Assembly: GCA_021030905.1 (NCBI GenBank)
Contig: JAGFMI010000031.1
Span: 62,001 to 126,000, forward strand
DNA from: Pyrenula massariospora
Taxonomy: Eukaryota; Ascomycota; Eurotiomycetes; Pyrenulales; Pyrenulaceae
Length of the DNA: 64,000 nt
Direction of reading: 5' to 3'
In this document: positions 1 through 10,024 of the stretch, one piece after another
Layout of the letters: each line of letters opens with the position of its first letter
How positions within the stretch are numbered: the first letter of the stretch is position 1
Notes under the pieces: model-generated
Databases searched by the model: none
What the model was told of the DNA's origin: nothing
The model's input: the letters and a program-made list of their open reading frames with translations, nothing else
Made by a program: the position numbers and the translations under genes

Positions 1-876
1 GGAGGACAAAGAAGATCATGGCGCCCCAAGCGACAACATTAAGGCCGTAGACGGTGATTATGAAGCCGAATGGGGTGCATGTAAATTTCCAGAACGCTTT
101 TAAACCAATCATCGTCGATTCTTGCCAGGTATGTTTTGGAGGGAAACGGTAGCCATTAGGATAGGTACCGGTCTCATCTGGCCCTACCGCTCGATGCTGT
201 TCTAGGTCTTCTGCATCAGGCGCTACTGGGGCTTCTGAAGCGACCACTTCTTCTCCAGGTTTCGATGAAGTTGGGGATTTCGGACTGTGAGATCAATTAG
301 AGAATGACTCCAATTTTTGAAATAGAGAAGAACTCACGAATGTGGCAGCCCAGATGGAGATTGATTAACTTCCTTGATCACTGATGGAATTCTTTCAGCT
401 TCATCGCGAGCGTGGTCACCTAAGTGCGCTGTGTCCAAGTGCTCGTCTTTTTCCTTTGGAGAATCCAGTCCCTTGATGCTTGGTGCTCGGCCGCTGTGGG
501 TTGTACCTCGTGTGCCAATTGTCTGATGGCCTGAGCTAGTCCGGGACAACCTTCTCCGATGTATTTCATGAGGATTCGTGCCTCTCCTTTCTCTTTGACC
601 TTCTTCAGTCCAACCGTCAACCGAGAAGCTCCCTTGTCTAATCTCGCCCAACGTCGGTGCTTTAGCAGCTACTTCGCCGGTAGCTTGCCACATGCCATTA
701 GGAGGGTTGCTTTCCAGGAATGATCGCGCGAGGGAGGTTCTTCGTGGCTGAGGAGAGTCTGTGGGTGTGGTAGATGCTCTTCGTTGCGGGCGCGATGCCG
801 TCTTTTCGATCTCGAGGGGTGGGAAAGCCTCGGTTGAGGGTTGAGATTCTTCCAAAGGTGGTCTTGAGGGTGCCAT
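1..876 (-). CDS. DUF2985-type fungal membrane protein, N-terminal part (cut by window edge)
   Basis: Two exons are visible, 876-338 and 284-1, joined across a 53-base intron (285-337, GTGAGT...CAG) that keeps phase. The ATG at 876 (MAPSRPP) is chosen because the open frame further upstream begins with GTG. Residues 1 to about 200 are polar, rich in Ser, Pro and Arg, and probably disordered. The second exon then reads into PKHTWQESTMIGLKAFWK followed by a hydrophobic stretch containing FGFIITVYGLNVVAWGAMIF. From memory this matches the start of the DUF2985 domain, an integral membrane family of unknown function in ascomycetes. The rest of the protein lies outside the window. The domain name is from pattern recognition and not from a search. 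Confidence 0.75.
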
Positions 877-2264
877 GATTGTAGAAGTGCCGAGCCAGTA
901 AGATTTTCCAGGCCACACGACACGAGCGATATCTTTTTCGAAACTTAATAAGGGTAGGAATTGCTAAGCGTTTTCAATGCATTGACGGCGCAAAGCGACT
1001 TGCTGCCCAGGGGTGCCTCAATGAAGTCTGCTGGGCGTCGGACGATGCGGTGACGGCAACATTGAGCACCAAAATTGTTCCAACAAGAATCAGATCCAAT
1101 TCAGCTTTCGAATTCATGTATAAAATATCGGCTTAATCGCCGCAACAGAGTGATACGGGATAGATTTTGCTGGGGATGGGTCATTCGGGTCCAAGTTGTT
1201 GACATGCCGTTCTCGACCCCAATTGCTTGCAGGGCACTTTAACCGGTTTTTGCCTCGCGTCGATGAATAAGATGATGACTGTACTGCATACCCGACTTTC
1301 TCCTCCTCCAACCACTTGCTACCGTCTTCTGTGAGCTAGACGTTTGCGAGACCACAGTTCAACACTACTCCTTTCACAGCGATTAGTTCTGTGTATCTCC
1401 TATCTTGTCCTATACGTGTCGTAGTCTGGACTATTGGCAGCGCATGCAAGGCAGGGAACTTCAGGAGGTATTTTGACGAGGCAAAAACAGGGACTTGACA
1501 ATTCAAAACTTTAAAAACGTTACAGAATCCGGCTCCAGTGCTGAATGAACTTGTGATTCGCCGAATCACTTTCTCGTCTACTTCCGAAGCGTCCCAATTC
1601 TGAGATAGCTGTTAAGAAGTGTTTGGGTTATTTGTCTACATAAGCTGGTTTCCATAAAATTTTCTATGGCGAGACTAGATCTCGCGTTTTCTATCCAGAT
1701 AGCTGAAGTATCCGGTTCTATGCCTTTGTAACAAAGGCGGATTTCGGTACGCAAAAGCGCTCTGGCGCAACTAATCTCAAAAATATCTAGACGACCAAGC
1801 ATCTAGATCTTCGCCTTTGTATAAGAGGCTGATTCCCACAATCCCTAAAATTCCATGCCCTTCCTAGTGTCTATGCCTTTTCAATATTCCATGACCTTCG
1901 AAGTCGTCTCAAAACTATCCAGATGGCTAAGCATCTAGATCTTCGCCTCCTGTCCATAGAGGCGGGTTTCACAAACCCAAGATCCCATGTCCTTCCAAGT
2001 CGTTCCAGAACTATCCAGATGGCTAAGCACCCAGATCTTCGCCTTCTATACAAGAGGCGGATTTCCAAAAAAAAAATCCAAGCCTCCTTTTCCATGCCAT
2101 TTATCCGTCCATGCATGCACCGATGCTACCAGAGAAGATATTCGTTAGTACCATATCCGTCACAAACGCCTGACCGATCACGTCATGATCCACAAGAAGA
2201 AGCGTATAGCCGCGAGGAGAACCCATCCGTAACTCCTCCCATTTAGAAACCAATATCTTCCCCA
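877..2264. other. Spacer between two minus-strand genes
   Basis: No gene is supported here. It contains the 5' region of the DUF2985 gene and the 3' region of the large coiled-coil gene. Between about 1690 and 2060 it holds the degenerate 95-base repeats described separately. Short open frames on both strands have no recognisable domain and mostly lack an ATG. Confidence 0.6.
1691..2070. repeat. Degenerate tandem repeat, about 95-base unit, with two small hairpins per unit
   Basis: Copies of a block beginning CTATCCAGATGGCTAAG occur at about 1691 (diverged), 1784 (diverged), 1915 and 2011, spaced 93, 131 and 96 bases apart. The last two are close copies. Each unit carries an inverted pair AGATG...CATCT (weak in the first two copies) and, about 15 bases on, a second one of the form GCCTTTG...CAAAGGC (perfect in the first copy). 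Each unit ends with GGCGGATTTC or a close variant. The function is unknown. It may be a decayed local minisatellite. Confidence 0.7.
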
Positions 2265-5200
2265 CTACTGACTCTGAAACCCCTTTGCATGTCCCATCGG
2301 CTTGATCGGCCTCCCCTGTGCATTCACGCCAGCTGGTTTCAGCAGCGGCACCTTTCTCTTCGGCGGCGTCAGATTCATCATGTTGGGCTTCGCCCCGACC
2401 GTCCGGCTCACCCCTGTGAGCGTCGTCCCACCACCGCTGCTGCTCGACGGTACTTGCGAAGACTGCGAGAGCGGAGTCGGGGCAGGATTGGCGGGGACGT
2501 TGATGTCGAATCTGCCGTCGTTGGCACCGAAGAGGGGAGTCTTGGATGGGTTGCCGCCGAGGAGAGCGGGCGGGCCTGCGTCGCCGAAGGGGGTTGCTGG
2601 CCAGTATTGGGATGATAGGCCGGGGATCTGAGGTTCGCCGGGGCGGGCGCCGGAGTTGGGTGGGAGGGAGGAGGGGACTTTGGCGCCGGGGTTCTGGGGA
2701 TGGTCTGGCGTCGAGACTGATGCGGGTTGAGCGGGCGTGGGAGTGGGGGAGAAGGGCGAGGAAGCGATGTTGGCGGTGCTCGGAATGACGCCTGGGGAAG
2801 GAGCCGGGACGGAATTGGTGCTGGACGATGGCACTGCTCCCTGGAAAGCGCTCGCATCTCCCATCCCTGGGTGGACAGGAGCGCGATATCCGTTGCTCTC
2901 TTCCGGGTCACTATCACCGTCCGCGTCTCTGTCGTCTTCGGACATTCGGTCATCTGTTGGCTGATTGCGCTCCCATGCATGAAGGAAACCGTTGTCCACT
3001 TCTGATAGAGGACCGTCAGAGTCGCCGCGCGGATTATTTTGACTAAAACTCTGCAGAAGAAGCTTGTCGATTTCATCAAGGTTAGCCGTGGAGGGATCAT
3101 CGTCTGCTCCGAGGCCGTGGCTCTTGAAACCACCCCCCGATCCGCCTTGACCGTCTCCTGGATTCGCATCGTAGCCGGCTCCAGTATCGTTTGAATAGCC
3201 GAAGTCGCCGTCCGCGCCGCCGCCACCGAAGCCATCCCCAGCGCCATCCCGATTGCTGCCGTCGCCGGTCCCAAACAAGTCGTCGTCATTATCGTCCTCG
3301 TCGAAACCGGTCCCATCGACGGCCGTCAGGAGGTCAGGCCAGGAGAAATTCGGATTCAGCTGGAATACAGTCTCCTTCAGAATTCGCACAATTACTTTCT
3401 CCCGCTTGTGGGCCCTCTGCTGCTTTCCAGCCTCGGTCCCTACGTAGGAGAATAAAGTGCCCACGTTGTCCTCGAGCTGGCGAACTCGGCTCTCGAATTC
3501 CTGAGGGAGTTTGTTGTTGCTCGAATCTCCTTCGTTTCCGGCTTTCTTCTCGAGGCTCTTGACTCGATTGATGAGAGTGGCCTGCTGAGGTTCTGCGTTG
3601 CCCTGTACCACGGCTGGAGCTTTTCCAGCGTCGCCAAGAATACTTCTGATCGCATCCTTGAGATCATTGACAGTAGGTAGAATACCATCTACCTTTGCGC
3701 CCAATATCGCAACATCATCTTGATTTGTAGACGCTTGACCTTCGACGCCGGACATGTCGCTGTCGGTACCAGCCTTAGCTTCGAGATCGCCGATTCTCAT
3801 CTCAGCAGCCTTTAGGGATCCAGACAACGACTCGATAAGGCCGTCCGCTTTCTCCAAGCCGACGTTGACCTGCTTTCGAGCCTCTTGTTCTTCTTTGAGT
3901 CCCCGAACAGTGTTGTTTCTCAACGTATTTACCTTCTTATCGATAGCCTCTCCCACTTCTTTCGCCACTGCGTTGGACATATCCGCCAACGAGCTTTGTG
4001 GGATTCGGTCCGACGTTTGCATCGCGCTACTCTGGATTTGTGGCACCTTAGTAGCAAAAAGTGCCTCAAATTGATCAACGACAGATTGAGGGATGTCCTT
4101 GATGTTTAAACTGCCGCTGTGAGCAGGCTTCGTGTCAACATCCATCTGTGAAGTTGCGGATTGTGTATTGCCAGAAGGGATATTCGTTTGAGAGGGCTTG
4201 TTATCCACATTGGGAGCCTTTGGTTGGAGATCTCCGATCTTCTTCTCGAGAGCAGATATTTGATCGCCGGCTTCATTCAACTTGGTGGTAAGATCTGCGA
4301 TCAAATTTCCCTGCTCTTGGTCCTTAGTCTCCAAGACTGAAAGATCGGGTAGCTTAATGGCATCTATCTTGATGCCATTTTCTTTTGCCAGCTTCTTCGC
4401 TGCCTTGATGTCTACTCGGATCTTCTGGATCTTCGCCTTCTTGGAACTTGTAGTGGCTCGCTTCTTGGCCTTCAAGGATTGGGCAGTGGTTGCGTACCGT
4501 TTGCCCTTCATTTTCTTCATTGCAACTTCGATCTCGTTGCAAAGGCCAGCGAGCGCGGTCTTCTCCACGGAATTAGTTCTTATGGCTTCCACAGCAGCAC
4601 GCAATTCTGTGGTCTCTGCGGAAGCCGCGTTTATGTCTTCCTTGCTCTTGAGACCTGCTACGTCTGCAACCAAGCTGCAAATTACTTGATCAAGGTCCTC
4701 GGTACCGTCTTGTGCACGAGCGACCTTTTCCACGACGTCCTTGTTCTGCAATAGCCAATTTAGCACGGTATCCAAAGCAGCGCCAGGCTCATAGTTCTTT
4801 CCGAAGAAGTTCGTGAGGCGTGCATCAACCTGCTCGACCCAATCGTGGAGCTTGTTCAGAGTTGGGATGACGTTGTCTCGCAATTCGATCTTCAGAAGAG
4901 TATCTAGGCTTTCTACGCGGTCTGAAGCTTCCTTGTAACGCTTGTCTTGCCTCAGAAGCTCACCATCCAAGAGTGACTTTGAAGCTTTGTTTTCGAGTCT
5001 GTCCCGATGCTGTGCATGAGATTTCTCCAGTCTTGAGGAGAGCTGTGTCACCTTGTCCAAGTTGCTTTCGACTATTAAGAACCTCAAGTCCGAGCTTTCT
5101 TTTGACATCATGTCTGAGCGCAGCGAATGCAGGGTTTCTGACAAGGACTCAAACTCGCTTCTGAGCGAGCCGAGTTGCTCCTCACAAGTCGCATGGATCT

Positions 5201-6860
5201 GCTCCTGGATATCATTTGCATTTTGTCGAAGGAAATCTTCGACATCCTTCCGCCCTACACTTGCGCTGTCCTCGATCAACTTTGAAAGCTTCTTTATGAC
5301 AGTCTCTTGAATCTAGCTGACGTACCATTTTCCCGTGACAGCCAAATGTTTAACGATCTCTTCCTTCGAAGCGTGATCTTTGAGCATGACTTCAATAGAT
5401 CGCATCTGGCGCTCAGCAGTTTCTCTATGAAATAATTCGTTCTTCATATGCTCGTAGTAAGATTTCCAACGAGCTTGCATCTGGTGCAAAGAATGGAGGC
5501 TGAATAGATCGAGGAACATGACCCAGACGTTTAGCAGTGTCATGCCTAGAGACCTGCATAAACCTCGAAGCCTCCGATGGGCGCAAAACACAATCCATCT
5601 TGAGGAATCACGAGCGGAAAGAAGGATGTCCGAGCAAACAACGCAGGCGTACATGCCAATCGCAAAAATCACAGTCACAATTAAGGCGAAAAGTGCCGAA
5701 ATCACCTTGATGGCCGTGAGGAATACCCAGAACGCAGGCATAAACCTCGTGCAGGCAGCAATTGTACAACGTATCATGCAATTGACGGGACGGCAGATGG
5801 CCTGCTTGACGGGGCGTAATGCAGGAATATCGATCGCGTTTCCCGCACCATCGGCCAACGATTGAAGATCGCGCCAGAACAGTATCGCTGCTTTTATCCA
5901 AATATCGATTTCCAAGGAACTCTTGAGCAAAGCACAAGGAATTGCTCGCAAGTTGTCCAACTCCAGCATGTTTGGCCGTGACAAGATTTCGGCCCAGGCA
6001 GCGCTGACTTTCGCACTATTGTCTGTCAAGGTTCTCGCCTTGGAATAGTAGTGGAACATGATTGCGAGGACCAGGCTGAAGGTCAGAATAAGGAGGACAT
6101 GTTCTTTGTACACACGTCGCAGAGACAATGCGATCAAAGCCAAGCGACCGGCAGCAGCCATCTGTAGAGGTTCAAACATTTTCGCTATGTTCGGGCGAAG
6201 TATTGGAAATGATTGAGTAGAGCGCCTTGCACTTGAGAACAAGTCGCCCAGAGACACCAGGAGACCAGAAATGCCAGAACGGGCAGAAGATATGACAACG
6301 TGGAGGTTCGGTCGGGTAATACCGTAACGCGATCCTAAGTTCGAAAAGATATCATTACAAGATTTGATGATAGCCCAAAGAGAACTCTTGATTCTTGGTA
6401 GTACCGGAGCTGTGATATCTGCGGGAGGCTCGTCACCAGTGGCGCAGATTGGCGATCCATTTAGCAAGGGTCTACCTGAATCATCCATGTCACCGAAAGC
6501 GACGCACACATCCTCCGAAGCTTCTGCAGAAGAGCGCAGTCGCTCGACGGGTTTCTCGATTTGATGGCATACTTGAAAGAGGTCGCCAAATGGAAGGTCC
6601 GGATTCTGGATCAACAAAGAGATGTCCTCAACATGATGAATTTGGGAGAGGTACTGTAGCGAACATGTTAGAGAGTGATCACTTTCGACAGTATGAAGTT
6701 GAGAAACACTTACGGCATTACGTTGAACAGTAAACCAGGTTGACACAAGCGGCCGATCCAGTTGCAAGCTCGAGAATTGACAGAGACTGATAGGTACCGG
6801 TAGTAAGTTGCAGATCTGTGAGGCTGCTAGAAGCAACCAGGATAGAAGCGGTGGGAGCAT
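2265..6860 (-). CDS. Large multi-pass membrane, coiled-coil and glycine-rich protein, function unknown
   Basis: Three exons fit: 6860-6714, 6653-5326 and 5265-2265, giving about 1491 residues. Intron 1 (6654-6713, GTAAGT...CTAAC...CAG) is 60 bases and has no stop in frame. Intron 2 (5266-5325, GTACGT...CAG) joins two long frames in phase. The N-terminus has a signal-like hydrophobic stretch (MLPPLLSWLLLAAS). The first 500 residues carry further membrane segments, including HVLLILTFSLVLAIMF and a long one around ISALFALIVTVIFAIG. A very long coiled coil follows (roughly residues 510-1130), then an Asp/Gly-rich acidic stretch (FGGGGADGDFG), then a Pro/Ser-rich tail ending in basic residues. The architecture recalls membrane-anchored organelle or nuclear-envelope tethers, but no family was recognised. 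It could also be two neighbouring genes. Confidence 0.7.
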
Positions 6861-6869
6861 TTTGGTGGC

Positions 6870-6972
6870 CTTTCAATGATCGAGCGTTAATGGTCCTAGA
6901 AAAGATTGTGTGAATGTGAGCTTTTCAACGATTGAGCGTTGATGGTTCTGGAAAAATTGTTTGGATGGGTTG
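6870..6972. repeat. 52-base tandem duplication
   Basis: The block TTTCAATGATCGAGCGTTAA at 6871 is repeated 52 bases later as TTTCAACGATTGAGCGTTGA, followed in both copies by TGGT(C/T)CT(A/G)GAAAA. The copies differ at scattered positions, so the duplication is not very recent. It lies directly upstream of the start codon at 6860, in the likely 5' leader. Confidence 0.75.
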
Positions 6973-7089
6973 TTTGAGGGAGGGTAGAAGTTGGAAAAGC
7001 AGGCGAGGCTTGAGACTAAATAGTGCGAGAGAAGCGAGGTAGAACAGGCAGCAGCAGCATTTGGTGAAGTTCAATAACGTTGAGTGATC

Positions 7090-7370
7090 CCATTGTCCTG
7101 ATTAGCGTCATTATACCGAAGTGTTGGTGACACTCATGTTGCGATCACCACAGGAAAGGGTGGTGAATTGCCAGAAAGGGAAAAGTTTCACTTACTAAGA
7201 TGCACTCACGCAGGTGGTCCCCTGGATTTGCAGCATTATCCTGATTGGCGTTCTTGATTCCTGGAAGGTGATATTGAAGACGGCGAACACTGTAAAAGTC
7301 GGTGAGTTACCAAAAAGGGGAAAAGAATCACTGACTTGTTGCGTTCACTCAGGCTGTCTTCACGGGTTGT
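7090..7370. repeat. Diverged tandem duplication, about 140-base unit
   Basis: Two adjacent blocks share ordered landmarks: TCCTGATTAGCG at 7096 and TCCTGATTGGCG at 7239; GGTGAATTGCCAGAAAGGG at 7162 and GGTGAGTTACCAAAAAGGG at 7301; then CACTCACGCAGG and CACTCAGG. Spacing is about 139-143 bases. The copies are clearly diverged. The sequence lies in the upstream region of the coiled-coil gene. Confidence 0.7.
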
Positions 7371-7559
7371 CACAGAGACTTACATCAATTACCTTAGCTT
7401 TTCACTTTCGGGCAAGCTAATGAAGGAAGGAGGATAGACGAAATGTTGGGCTTTTTATGTTGTGTGTCACTGTTCAGGGGTGAAGCAAATCGCGAGGCAT
7501 GGAAACCACGTCACTTGTAGTTTTGAGGAGAAATAGGTCTTGATGACTTACACAGCCCG

Positions 7560-9624
7560 CTACCCCTGGTGTTGATCGAAAAGATTCCTGCGTACCGCCG
7601 TTTTCAAAACCTCTATCCGTTGCTGAGCCATAGTGAAAACTTCACGATACTGCTCCAAGCCTTCAGCAACAACAAACCCTCGTGTCAGCCTCCCTTCGCA
7701 GATGCCCTTCATCTTAATTTCCATGTCTTTCCTTAAGAAAGGCTTGCTCAAAGCAATCTCATTTGCAAAGCCAACTTGATCATAGCCCTCGATTAGACCA
7801 ACGCCGAGCTTTGTAGGAATGATCTCTTCTACACCGCGGGCACCAGAGCGTTGCCGCGTGCCAACGTAAGACCTGTCTTTTATTTTCGCGATATGCTCGG
7901 CCATTGTTGCGTCAGTGCCAATGCCATTTGCATCCATCAAGGCAATCAATTCTGGCTCGGTCAAGTAGCTTGGCGGGGTAGTCTTTCCCTCCGCAATCAT
8001 GGCTTCGGTTGGCTCGAATGTCTCGCCAACAGTGAAAGTCGGAAGCTGCTGGCTGCTCTCCCACTTATCGTACACGTAGACATCAAGGTAGTTTCTCTCT
8101 ATAACTCTCAAGCCACTAGCGCGGAAGACCTCGCTTCTGCCGTAAACAATCTCAATGTCCGTTTTCTCGCCTTTCGCATCTTCTGAACAACAAGCAAGAA
8201 ATCGTCGAATGACAAACTCGTAGACTTTCCTTTCATCTGCACTCAAAGCAGACGAAGCGGCATAGTTGACTGGATGTATTGGTGGATGCGCTTGGTCATT
8301 ACGTCTTCCACTTCGAGGCTGCCGAAAGCTACCATCAAGAAGACTTTGCGCGTAATTGCCCCAGGCATCATGATCTGTTTGCTTCTGGATAATGGTGTGA
8401 AGGTCAAACTCCTGTGGAAATTGATCTGTTTCCGTTCGGGGATATGAGATGAACCCTTTCTGATATAGCTGCTCGGCAACTGCCATCACGCGATGTGAAG
8501 TCATGCGAAGAAAGCGTGAGCCTTGCATCTGTAGGTCAACAGTAGTCAGGGGAAGAGGTCGCCATTTCGATGTTGGCTTTGTTTGCACTTTTGTAACACG
8601 GGCCAGGCGTGCGTCGATACATTCTTCAAAAAGAACGACAACGGCAGCCCTATCAAAGAGATGTCCGCGGCTCCATAAAAAGTTGACTTTCTTGCTATCT
8701 CTGTGGTGTGTGACCTTGATATACCAGAATGTCTCCGGTTTAAAATTCCGGACACGCCAATATCTGTCCACGACGAACCCTAGAGTTGGAAATTGACAGG
8801 ATCCTAAAAGCTGTCAGATGGTAAAGTAGGAGGACGGAGCCTGTGCACATACCATAGCTAATAACCTGATCTTTGATTTCACCTCCTAAGACTCTCAATT
8901 GAAGAGTTTGCAAACGCGTGAAGGCGGCTCCTATGCGTAAGTCGAGTTCTATTCTAGCCGCAACAGCACTGGCTTGACGTTCGTCAAGCTCGATGGGATG
9001 ATGTGCGGCATTGATAACGTGCCTTTAAGAATTAGCTTCGTGCAACCGTGGAGCAAATCGTACTTACGTCTTCTCGGTGTTACTGAATTTGGCTCGTTTG
9101 ACTTCTATATCTCGTTTTCCTCGCTTTGCCTGCCCTCGCACTTCAGCTCCGATGTGCTCCCCTTCTCGGTCGCAATCGGTCCAAATGAAGAGAATTCTCG
9201 AATATCGAGCCTGTTGCATAATATTTTCGGCAATGGCTTTCTTGTCCTGAACTTATTCAATGTCTAATAGCCCTAAGGAGCAAAGGCCGCTAACCTCTGC
9301 AATGACTTCTGTTGTTTCAGCCTCGAACAGAGCCGAGGGATTGACTGCTTGCCAGCTTTTGTACCGGCCCTCAAAATCGAGATTTGTGAGGTGTCCGAGC
9401 ACGCTGGTCATTACCACAGAGCAATTTCCCCATCGCTGAAAGTTGAAAGTAAATTCGTAGTTCTTTACATATTGATTACCGCGAATAGGATTCTTGAGAA
9501 GACTTAGGATGACCTTTCACTGATAAAGGCCAAATAAGCTTACCGTCGTGACTCTCCCACCTCCAAGGTGCTGGGCAACAGATTTTGCAATGGAAGGCTT
9601 TTCTGCCACGCAGAGAATTTTCAT
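7560..9624 (-). CDS. TOP3: DNA topoisomerase III (type IA)
   Basis: Five exons fit: 9624-9544, 9492-9295, 9246-9068, 9022-8853 and 8803-7560, giving 623 residues. Introns of 45-51 bases keep phase. The N-terminus MKILCVAEKPSIAKSVAQHL is the start of the Toprim domain, and its acidic motif DCDREGEHIG lies near residue 118. The catalytic tyrosine is in GFISYPRTETD at about residue 330; it makes the transient 5'-phosphotyrosine link to single-stranded DNA. The family enzyme decatenates DNA with a RecQ helicase and Rmi1 in the nucleus, dissolving recombination intermediates. The protein ends soon after the core domain, as in yeast Top3, with no C-terminal zinc-finger tail seen. It is divergently transcribed from AFG3 over a 400-base spacer. 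Confidence 0.95.
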
Positions 9625-10024
9625 CTTCGGGTGTGTAGGATATCATGATTCCGATCATGAACTGTTGCATTTGACCGACAAGGGATATTAGCAACTATGC
9701 AGCACGTTGACGTGAAGCAATGCTCATGTTTAATATTTGTTCCTCCAAAGCGCGAGTCGCGACTTAACTCCGCTCCGCCTCCACCCTTTACCAGAACAGA
9801 CTAGCAGCAAGCTACGGCGCGCCACCCAGACAAGTTAAGTCGAAGACGCTTCGATCCGAATTTGCCATCATCGACGTTAAGCTCTGCTGCGTAGGAAGAA
9901 CAAAAGGTTCTCAGACGTTACGACCCTTGATCACCTTACTATTGTCGCCGCTCATGGACCTCGACTCTCATTCCTGCTAGCACTGACTCTAAACTATCAT
10001 ATCTTGACCAGCCATTCCCTGGCC
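9625..10024. promoter_or_regulatory. Divergent TOP3/AFG3 promoter region
   Basis: The start codons of TOP3 (9624, minus) and AFG3 (10025, plus) are 400 bases apart with nothing else between them, so both promoters must lie here or overlap into the leaders. A pyrimidine-rich stretch precedes the AFG3 start. No specific factor site is claimed. Confidence 0.55.

Larger units (their letters stand above)
6861..7559. other. Spacer upstream of the coiled-coil gene and downstream of TOP3
   Basis: About 700 bases without a supported gene. It holds the promoter and 5' leader of the minus-strand gene starting at 6860 and the 3' end of TOP3. Two separate local duplications fill much of it, listed below. 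The open frame at 7214-7420 overlaps the second duplication and shows no domain. Confidence 0.6.

Noticed and set aside
2408-3316. A 302-residue minus-strand frame overlapping the coiled-coil gene in another phase
   Set aside because: It lies within the GC-rich end of the real exon, has a frameshifted Arg/Pro/Ser composition and no domain.
9068-9246. A possible frameshift in TOP3 after GEHIG
   Set aside because: On careful rereading of the bases the frame continues through AEVRGQAKRGKRDIEVKRAKF with no break.
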